Shown piece after piece: positions 56,925 through 64,000 of a stretch of DNA of 64,000 nucleotides; position 1 is the stretch's first letter; each line of letters opens with the position of its first letter. The DNA lies in assembly GCA_016648135.1 (NCBI GenBank), contig JADDOH010002065.1, positions 163,498 through 227,497 of the forward strand, written 5' to 3'. The notes under the pieces were generated by a model, which did no database searches, had not been told where the DNA came from, and saw only the letters and a list, made by a program, of their open reading frames with translations. The translations under genes and the position numbers were made by a program. The DNA comes from Agrypnia vestita. Taxonomy: Eukaryota; Arthropoda; Insecta; Trichoptera; Phryganeidae.

Positions 56925-57210
56925 TACGTAAACATTTCCGACAACATGAAAAAGATTATTGTATACTTTGGACATGTTGCCAGAAGAAACGTTGAATGTT
57001 TCAGAAGACATGTGAGGGAAACCGAGATAGATGGTCACGTTCTCCTACGAGATGGAGTACTAACCTAACCTAACCTAACCTAATTAAATAGCTAACAAGG
57101 TTCTCTATAAACGCTGTGATCGGCATGGTGCAAGAACAGGAAGAATAGACACGTATTGTGTTCCATTCTCAAACATATCAGGGTACCATGAAGCTGAGCA
57201 TTCAAAGATG
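56925..57210 (+). pseudogene. LINE C-terminal fragment, third family
   Basis: The frame reads MKKIIVYFGHVARRNVECFRRH, then VRETEIDGHVLL. This is the -I--FGHV-RR- and G-I-G-R block of a LINE C-terminus. After a CCTAA-repeat interruption a further stretch reads CDRHGARTGRIDT. Frames are broken. Confidence 0.55.
57061..57084. repeat. Short (CCTAA)n run
   Basis: Four to five CCTAA units (TTAGG on the other strand) sit inside the LINE fragment. It is too short for a telomere. Confidence 0.85.
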
Positions 57211-57329
57211 ATGAAGAAGAAGTTATACGCATTTGAAAATATTATAATAATTTAACATTACTGTATGAAAATATACGATGTTTTTATAGAGGCATAGAAC
57301 AAAGAACTTTGAAATATAACAAAACACAT

Positions 57330-57590
57330 AAAAATCGTGATAAAGGCTTTGTTGAAAGATAATTTTATGCCATTAAGTGTATTAAATATATGGTGTTTTT
57401 TAGAGGTTTTTTTTTCAGAGACAGAATTTGACAGGTGACATCTGATTTATGCTGTTTGGTTTGATATTTCACCATGAATAGACTTACGCCAGAACGAAAC
57501 TTACAAACTGTGCAAATTGATTTCGAAAATCCTTGTATCGTAGTCATATTTAAACATTAATGGCAGAAAATAATCTTTCTATTTTATTTC
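57330..57590. mobile_element. Mariner-type MITE with transposase leader
   Basis: The inverted ends contain GGCTTTGTTGAAAGATAATTT and its decayed inverse. ATG at 57473 starts MNRLTPERNLQTVQIDFENP and stops after 28 codons. The start resembles the MN-LTPEQRLQIVQIYFEN N-terminus of a Tc1/mariner transposase. Sister copy at 44992-45242. Confidence 0.65.
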
Positions 57591-58196
57591 ATTTAAAGTA
57601 TATCTAAAAAATACTCTGTACATACTATTACATTTTTTAAATCTAAACATAAATCTTTTAATGAGGGATGCACCAACTTTTTCTTAAGACCAGGAAATTG
57701 GTTTGATAATAATTGGTTATTTATATTATCCTTAAACTTTGCATTATCGGAAAAGAAAAACTTATACAGAAAGGTCAATTTTATTAGCATGGATCGATCG
57801 TTAAAGATGCAACCTTGAGATACAGACGAGATTGGAGTCAGTAATGCTGCAATCAATTAAGATATTTATTTATAAATATTTAAATTATTATATTTTGTTA
57901 ACCATGACTATGAAGATGTTAAAGGTTCTCGCTTTGGACACGCTATATTAAAGGAGAAAGTACGGATATTCACATACGTTTTGTGTGAAATTTAAAAATT
58001 CAGATTATTGCGGCAATGTATTTCCTTAGTCCAACCCTGGTTATTTACCTACTTCATAATATACGGGAAGTATCCATTGTATAAATATTGACCGAACGTA
58101 ACCTTACATATGCGGTAAATGAACTCTAAAAATATTTTTAAAATAAATATGCACATACTCGTTTTTCTAACTATATGTGCATAATATAAGCATTTT
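57591..58196. other. Unassigned; 87-codon minus-strand frame 57593-57856
   Basis: The frame reads NQFPGLKKKLVHPSLKDL near its C-terminus, but I recognise no family. It begins right beside the mariner MITE. Confidence 0.2.
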
Positions 58197-58280
58197 TAAT
58201 GATTCGCAAAGAACGTGGAGTAGGATAGGAATGTGTGGTGCTCCATCCTCTTCAAAAATACGTGGTACGATGGTTGGTTT
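58197..58280 (+). pseudogene. LINE 3' terminal fragment
   Basis: TGGAGTAGGATAGGAATGTG ... CTCCATCCTC ... ACGATGGTTGGTTT parallels the last ~80 bp of the TTAG-tailed LINE (GVCQDR-VW-SILS... GATGGTTAGTT). Confidence 0.5.
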
Positions 58281-59509
58281 AATATTGTTGCCAACTTTTT
58301 GTGGCAAGTCCCAAACACAAAATATTTACAAAACACATTTTAAAAATCAACTTGTAAAAAAAATATTTTATAATTGGTAAATTACTTGTTATTTTTTGTA
58401 ATTGTTATTAATTTGTGATAACATAATAACTGAATTATGATAATGTATACCAACTGAAATTTCAGTTCTTTGAACGGGTAACAATAGTGTGACCGTAGGT
58501 ATGCGAGACCATATATATTTTAAATTCATTAACAAATTATGTGCAAAGTTTAACGTCGAATTTAAAATATTTTAAATTAAATTTTAGTGATAATTTACGT
58601 AAACTAATAACGGAGCATCATTTTTTTTCGTCGATAAATTGAACCTTCTGTACACAGGTACCCGTGAGGTAAAACAAAAAGCGCTCGAATTATTAGCAAA
58701 AATATTATTAAAGCAAAAGCTCACCTTAATATTAAGTGCGAAGGTGTCTCTACGCCTGGCGTCAGTTAAAACTTCGTTCGTTCGTCTATCCAGGTAGTCG
58801 AGATCTTCAAAAAAACTTCCAAACCACTATACAAAATAATTCGGTCTTCAAATCTATCACTGAATCATCCTTTTCTAAGCCACCACTATACAATATTTTG
58901 TAGAAATCACAATCCAAGGGTCGCCTGCGTAAAAGGACTGTATCGCGCGATCGACGAATTAACAGGTAGGTAGGGTTTTTATGCGCTCGAATAAAAAAAT
59001 ACCCGGAGTACAGAAGTAACAGAAGACAACAACCGCCAGCGGCGGTCGCTCGCACCGAACTGAGACACGCGATACAACACTGACTTGTTGATAGCGGCAA
59101 TTGACTGCACCGGGAAAGAAAATCTAAACACATTCATGAAAATGTATCAGTCTTTACTATGCGTGCGTTGTTGCTGCAGTGCATCTGTAATATTTATTTT
59201 TACTACAGCTGTTATCTGTTCAGGGCTGTAAATGGATCGGCTCGTTTAGCTCCATTGCCTGCAGTACGGCGGCGTTTGCACGGAGTGGCGTGATTTTTTA
59301 CCTCGCCGTGCATTATGCTCTCCCAATATTGGCGACAATTTATTTCCGTGGGCTTGTGGGCGCTGCTCCAATGATGCTCATTCATATTTTTGGACCAACC
59401 AACCGACGACGCTGATAAAAATTTGAAAGATTAAGAGAAAATATTTGTTTGAGCGATGACCCACACGACCATGACCGAATGAACCTTGGGGGTGGTCGCG
59501 ATAACTACG
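58281..59509. other. Unassigned; CpG-rich patches at 58880-59110 and 59230-59420
   Basis: On the minus strand, TCAGTGTTGTATCG near 59085 and TCAGTTCGGTGCG near 59065 could be initiators, but no coding frame follows convincingly (the 108-codon frame 58807-59133 has no domain). Confidence 0.25.
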
Positions 59510-59705
59510 TCATTTTATTTGACTTATATTAAAGCGAATGAATTTTTATAATTAATTATAAATTACTTTAGTGATGTCCAACGTTTTAAAAATTGTATTT
59601 AAAAAAATGCAAACTTTGATCGCTTATCTCCATGACTGTCGACATTTCTTCACTCAAAGTATAAAGAATATTTTCTATTCGAAATTGAATGAAGAAGACT
59701 GACTC
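59510..59705 (+). repeat. MITE family A, most complete copy
   Basis: It begins TCATTTTATTTGACTTATATT and runs through TAGTGATGTCCAACGTTTT, GCAAACTTTGATCGC and GACATTTCTTCACTC to ATATTTTCTATTCGAAATTG. Pieces of this order recur at 10486, 24020, 25100, 34190 and 45345. Confidence 0.65.
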
Positions 59706-60239
59706 CCCTTAAGTTTTTGCAACTAACCAAGAGATTTTATATTTAATAAATAAAATAAATAATTAATTATATATTTTTTTAAATTTAATTTGTAACATTT
59801 ATTTATAGTTTAGAAAAAGTACCAATGCGACACGCCCATGCACACGTATGCGATCTAGCCTTATGTAGAGTACCTACACATATTATCAAAGTCATTCAAT
59901 TCAATTCAGAAAAATTTAAAAAAAAAAGTAATTTATGTACTTATTTATCTGCAAAATAAGTATATAAATGACTAATCAGCAAATTACCTGGCGTGTGACT
60001 GGACGCACATATGTGCTAATAAGCATTTCACGAGTCAAATATAAATTCCTGTGCGAATCTCGGTCCAACGCGTAATTGTGGTCGAAATTGGTCGACATTT
60101 CTTCACATAGCGCCGGCCGTCTTCCAATTATTTTTTAAGAGTTTCACCAGCGTTAGATTCGCAGTCAACTGACTCGGGGCAGAATTACGAAATGATGGAC
60201 AACGACGCATTGCCGACAGGAAAACAATTCATTTCAAAA
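59706..60239. other. Unassigned spacer
   Basis: I see nothing recognisable. Confidence 0.35.
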
Positions 60240-60695
60240 TTGTATAAAATTTTAGAAACATATTCTTTTGGACCCGGCGGGTAACATAGACGACATTTCC
60301 CCCCCCCCCTTTACCGCTTACCACCCCTGATATATTTTCAATGCAAATCTGTACCGTATGATCGATCGGACTCAAAATTCCAATCTGCAAAAACCAGTCG
60401 GATGATGTAGGTGACATTTCCCCCCTCCCTTCCCCCTCTAACCCATCGTCTCCACAAGATATATTTTCCGTACAAATCTACACCGCTTCACCGATTGGAC
60501 CCAAATTTTGCACACATATTCCCGACGAAAAAAAGGCAATATTTCTTCCCTAGACATCCTATCCGTCCCAGCCTTGATTAAATGTTACATTGTTTTTATT
60601 TAGAGGCTTTGCAAAACTATGCAACCTTTGTTTCCTCCCACAATTTATTTTCAACTTAATCCTTAACCCGTGCAACGCCGGGTACGAACAGCTAG
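60240..60695 (+). mobile_element. Helitron 3' portion
   Basis: The end has hairpin ACCCG-TGCAACGC-CGGGT (60666-60683), a short linker and CTAG (60692-60695) followed by T, the Helitron 3' terminus. Upstream are two ~130-bp repeats with C-runs and GATATATTTTC-GTACAAATCT-type words (60290-60416 and 60417-60540). No Rep/helicase gene is present, so it is non-autonomous; its 5' TC end was not located. Confidence 0.75.
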
Positions 60696-61051
60696 TTTAT
60701 GTATATATCTTAGATTTTTTAAATTATTTTTTCGCTTCAATATAATATTTAGAATTTTTAAATTCAGATTAAAGTACATAACCTCGTTATTTATAATTTG
60801 TGAGCTCATACTCTATACTCATACGCTAAACTCATGCATTTATAATTTGTAAGGTATATCATCATGTTATATAACGTTTTATTTACAACATATATTTAGT
60901 ATACGTATTATTATAGTAAATATTAATGGCGGGCAGTCAGTACCTCGAATTAAGCTGTAATTAACGAGAACTTCTTTGATATCAAATATGAACATACCTC
61001 GTAATATTAGATATCAATGTACACGTATACAATATACATATACATAACTAA
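60696..61051. other. AT-rich spacer
   Basis: I see no gene. Confidence 0.35.
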
Positions 61052-61098
61052 TTAGCCCTGATGATGGAACCAGCAATGGAATGCGAAACGTCGGCTAG
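61052..61098 (+). ncRNA. Hammerhead ribozyme, ACGT type, longest stem I
   Basis: Stem I TTAGCC (61052) pairs with GGCTAG over six bases (one G-U). Core CTGATGA (61058-61064), extra T, an interrupted stem II around CCA-GCAA-TGG, GAA (61085-61087), palindromic ACGT and cleavage-site C. Stem II is imperfect, but all invariant positions are intact. Confidence 0.75.
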
Positions 61099-61185
61099 TG
61101 GGCCACAAACGTGGGACAAAAGGGGCGTATATGCGTGGCAGAAATCTTTACCCAAAAGAATATTATGCCACACCAGTAGTCATGG

Positions 61186-61322
61186 TCAAACCGCTATTTT
61201 AACCGGTTACATGGTAATTGCGATTTGTATCTGGTTGATCAGTTAGTTACCAATCATCAATACAATCAAATACAATTTTCAAATAACGGTTATTGCATAT
61301 CCGGTTAATATGCCATCACTAA
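61186..61322. mobile_element. hAT-like MITE family C
   Basis: ATTTTAACCGGTTAC..., AATAACGGTTATT and a GCCATCACTAA end match 25353-25549. Confidence 0.5.
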
Positions 61323-61899
61323 CCAGCAGTTGTGAACAAAAACAGTGTCAACAAAGAACAACAAAGACAACAAAGTTTTAACAATGTTCTTATCGTACCG
61401 CGAACCTCCTAAAAATTGTTCCTAACCATCGAGACAACAATGTTACGATTCTTGTTGAGAAATCCATTATTTAACAATGTTCAATACCATCATTAAAAAT
61501 CTTTGAAAGCATTGTTCAGGACTATAAAAAATTGTAGTACGCATTTATCATCTATTTGAAAGCTCAAAGCTCTCGAAGAACTTTTACGACCTACTTAACA
61601 TGGTAGTGAAGGATAACTCAAAATGTATCCACATGTAATGGTCAATTGTTTTTAGTCGGGTCGTTTTCATCTAGCGATAGACTTTTTTAATGTATTCATT
61701 TTTATAACATCATCATAGTCATATTTTTAATGTATTATTTTTCATCAAATCTAAATAAACATTAGTTTATAAAGTACATTTGTTCTTGATACTAACTAAA
61801 TTCGAAAGTAACTGAACAATGACACTAAATTATAATTTCTAATTTTCTTAAAAATATACGGATTTTCAGTTGAGTTGGTTAATGTACAAGGCGACATAT
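61323..61899. other. Unassigned spacer
   Basis: A short ACAACAAAGA-rich patch lies at 61370-61400. Nothing else is seen. Confidence 0.35.
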
Positions 61900-62345
61900 A
61901 ATATGGCGTCTCTGTATCTTCAAAAGCTCTGCATCCCAGACGACTTAAATAGTAGTCGCCAAACTCTGAGGTCAGCCACTACTTCAGCTGCAGAAAGGGT
62001 TTGTAGAACCGACCATCCACTACCAGAAGACTAAGTTTAGTGAACGGGCATTTGCGGTGGCAGGCACAAGGGCGTGGAACTCTCTTCCTTCCGTAATACG
62101 GAACAGTGCATCAGGAATAGTGTTTACAAAAAGACTTTTTTTTTAAATTTTTTTTTCACAACAACATTTATAACATATTAGTATTATACATAGTACCTCT
62201 CTATTTAAGAGCATTGCTCTTGTGCTCGGACTTGGGCTGTACTTAAAACACACCTTTTTTGTAAAATCCTTTCCATTAAATTAAAAACTAGTGTGGGACT
62301 AAACAATGTTAGTGTAAAGCGCCCTTGAGATGATTTTTTTTTACG
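61900..62345 (+). pseudogene. CR1/L2-like LINE C-terminus and 3' UTR
   Basis: The translation gives SLYLQKLCIPDDLNSSRQTL, RSATTSAAERVCR, then after one frameshift KFSERAFAVAGTRAWNSLPS, VIRNSASGIVFTKRLFF. This is the standard C-terminus of CR1/L2-group LINEs (LRS-----L--P, --F---GPRAWNSLP--IR). The noncoding tail has TGTAAAGCGCCCTTGAGATGA and runs toward an ATT-rich microsatellite. It is the sister of the minus-strand copy at 28403-28625. Confidence 0.85.
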
Positions 62346-62364
62346 AAAATAGCACGATAAAAAT

Positions 62365-62513
62365 TATCAATGATTATTATTATTATTATCATTATTATTA
62401 TTATTATTAATAATAATAATGATAATAATAATAATAATCATTGATATTATTATTATTATCATTAATAATAATAATAATATTAATAATAATAATGATGATT
62501 ATTATTATTATAT
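62365..62513. repeat. (ATT)n/(AAT)n mirror microsatellite
   Basis: Blocks of ATT and AAT triplets alternate over ~150 bp with scattered ATC/GAT interruptions, so the tract is self-complementary. It follows the LINE tail and probably grew from it. Confidence 0.9.
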
Positions 62514-62801
62514 AGAGTAGGAGCCAGAGTTCGCCATACTTTCGTTAGAGTATCAAACCTGAAATATTTTCTGTAGGTGTATACTACATATACCTAGTAG
62601 GTAAGAAGGTTCGGATATTATAACATTTGAGTTCGGAGGATTTTGCAGATAACAGATACAGCTACAAAAAAATGTGCAAGTAAAACGTTAAAATATTAGA
62701 TATCTGATAATATTGTCAAATAGTGGCCCGAATAAAATATATAAGATTTAGATTTGTTACTATAACGTAAATGACACGATTATTTATAGAGCTTCAAACA
62801 A
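62514..62801. other. AT-rich spacer
   Basis: I see no gene. Confidence 0.35.
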
Positions 62802-62846
62802 GCGCGGATCCAGGGGGGAGGGCCATAGGGGTCATGACCCCCCCTG
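62802..62846. repeat. G/C-run inverted pair, transposon-end-like
   Basis: GGATCCAGGGGGGAGGGCC and GGTCATGACCCCCCCTGG form an imperfect hairpin of the GGATCCAGGGGGG/CCCCCTGG type seen at the ends of some hAT elements. It precedes a hAT transposase remnant by ~85 bp. Confidence 0.45.
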
Positions 62847-62929
62847 GGCTGGGTCCAGGACCTAGGTGAACCACTAATTGAAATACTCATACTCACATTC
62901 AGTCACTTACTAACATTTTTATTTTTCAG

Positions 62930-63225
62930 GTACTACTGTATCTTTAAGCAGAATACTGCAATCGAACTCGATTGATTTAAAAAAAGCTGCGGACGCTATT
63001 AATGATAATAATAATAATAATAATAATTAATAAGTGTTCTACAAAATAAAAGAGAAAATGCGGACGTAATTTACCGACAGCTTTTTGAAGAGGCTAAAGA
63101 AGTAGCTGAGCAGCTAGATGTAGAAATTAAATGTCCCAGAATAGTGTCAAGACAAATACATAGGACCAATAAACAACCTGCTCAATCTGCTGAAGAGTAT
63201 TTACGCAGAGCCATATACACTAGGC
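62930..63225 (+). pseudogene. hAT transposase (ZMYM1/DUF4371-like) remnant
   Basis: After a good splice-acceptor-like TTTTTATTTTTCAG, the frame reads TTVSLSRILQSNSIDLKKAA and DAIND, then an AAT-triplet expansion (63001-63029) that ends in stops. The frame resumes VLQNKRENADVIYRQLFEEA, KEVAEQLDVEIKCPRIVSRQ, SAEEYLRRAIYT. Domesticated and active hAT-like proteins of the ZMYM1/DUF4371 group carry this L-R-LQ---IDL--A, --R-------I---A---A-----E---PR---RQ-HR-N and EYYRR pattern in the catalytic region. Microsatellite growth inside the exon broke the gene. No first half is seen. Confidence 0.7.
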
Positions 63226-63712
63226 TGTCCCGATAATTTTTTTTTTTACTTATCTTAACACAAGACCTCTCAAAATTTGCGTGATTGAGCGTAAATTACC
63301 ACAATAATTTTAAAAATAAAATAAAACTATATCTTTAAGGCTCTACCAATCTACAAAATTTTGAAAAATTGTTATTTTTATGGTGATATTTCGCTATCCT
63401 CAATTTTGGCTCCTGAACTAAATACAAAAAAATTTTACTTTTTATTATATTTAGGTGTAAATCATACATGACGTTTCGATTTGCATGCAACAACACGTTA
63501 CCAGCAACTTCAAATTTGTTAGGTTTCAACCTGCAAATACCCTCAAGTTTGAACTTGTTTTGAGGACTTTCTTGACTTGACTCGCGAGTGTTTTCTTCGT
63601 AGCCAAAATAATTTTTATGCCATAAAAGTACCATGGCGATTGTTACAGTAGTAAAAGCGGACTTTGTGATTTTTAAATAAGAAGTTCGAGGCGTAGTCAG
63701 ACTACTTATGCT
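63226..63712. other. Unassigned; 99-codon minus-strand frame 63335-63634
   Basis: The frame has no domain I recognise, and the AT content makes chance openness plausible. GGCTGTCCCGATAA at 63223 could mark the edge of another repeat. Confidence 0.2.
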
Positions 63713-64000
63713 ATGTTCGGACCATACAAAGAACTTGACAATCAGCAGCTACCAACTATAAGGGACGTCATTTAATGTATTTTATTTGTCAAGAACGACC
63801 TGAAATTCACGTATAATTGAAAAGATCAATCCAAATCAGATATATATGTGATTGTTTCCGAAGAGATCAACAATATTTGGACCAAAACTTCGATTCCAAC
63901 TAAGGAACGAGTTATTTAATTAGTGAAATCCAATTTCGAAAAGCATCTCAATTTGAAAACACACCCCAAAAACAAACGAAATGATAGTTTTGAAAATAAA
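63713..64000 (+). pseudogene. Stop-interrupted transposon-like frame, runs off the window
   Basis: One frame stays meaningful for 96 codons although it contains three stops: MFGPYKELDNQQLPTIRDVI, stop, ..., SEEINNIWTKTSIPTKERVI, stop, LVKSNFEKHLNLKTHPKNKR. The layout LPT-RDV-, ---I--IW-KA-IP and a basic C-terminal block recalls uncharacterised insect transposon-encoded proteins, but I cannot name the superfamily. Absence of frameshifts with several stops suggests modest decay by point mutation. The 3' part lies outside the window. Confidence 0.45.

Noticed and set aside
57061..57084. CCTAA repeats as a telomere end
   Set aside because: There are only four to five units inside a decayed LINE, with ordinary sequence on both sides.

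Overview
The window looks like repeat-rich, AT-rich insect nuclear DNA. Lepidoptera is my best guess, inferred from the repertoire: Penelope-like elements, several LINE lineages, tRNA-headed SINEs, hAT and mariner debris, a Helitron end and short TTAGG-type runs. There is no operon structure, no ribosomal RNA, no CRISPR array and no host protein-coding gene I can defend. Nearly every recognisable coding stretch is a broken fragment of a transposable element, so the window is best read as an intergenic or intronic transposon graveyard.

Layout. 1-7.4 kb: the 3' end of a Penelope-like element (PLE), degraded hammerhead motifs, a MITE with terminal inverted repeats (1919-2401), a LINE tail and tRNA-like SINE heads. 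7.4-15.3 kb: a head-to-head SINE palindrome (8102-8335), three LINE 3' ends, and two hammerhead ribozymes facing each other in a hairpin (14251-14480). 15.3-19.4 kb: mostly unassigned sequence, a mariner transposase relic and a perfect 28-bp hairpin. 19.47-20.98 kb: two PLE 3' ends head to head, one with its coding end expanded into 182-bp tandem units, each arm ending in a hammerhead ribozyme. 21-25.6 kb: MITEs and hairpins. 25633-27277: a well-bounded hAT element with an 8-bp target duplication, a BED zinc-finger remnant and a nested palindrome. 27.3-42 kb: LINE fragments, a ribozyme beside a TATA/heat-shock-element-like promoter segment, MITEs and a 15-bp minisatellite. 42.3-44.03 kb: a PLE interrupted by a LINE whose 5' part is inverted (twin-priming signature), flanked by a 12-bp duplication. 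44-50.7 kb: mariner MITE, ribozymes and another PLE end. 50.7-64 kb: LINE tails, an inverted-repeat element carrying a SINE, a second LINE insertion, a tRNA-like cloverleaf inside inverted repeats, a Helitron 3' end, a CR1/L2-like LINE with microsatellite tail, a hAT transposase remnant and a stop-riddled transposon-like frame running off the end.

The unifying signal is the hammerhead ribozyme. I count nine motifs with an intact catalytic core (CTGANGA, GAA and a permitted cleavage-site base) and five degraded ones, on both strands. They share a short palindromic stem III (ACATGT, ACCGGT, ACGT or relatives) and one extra nucleotide before stem II. Hammerheads in Penelope-like elements are known, so this is a rich instance of a described phenomenon. 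The shared extra nucleotide and the palindromic, dimer-like stem III deserve testing.

All calls come from reading the sequence by eye. Boundaries of degraded repeats are approximate.
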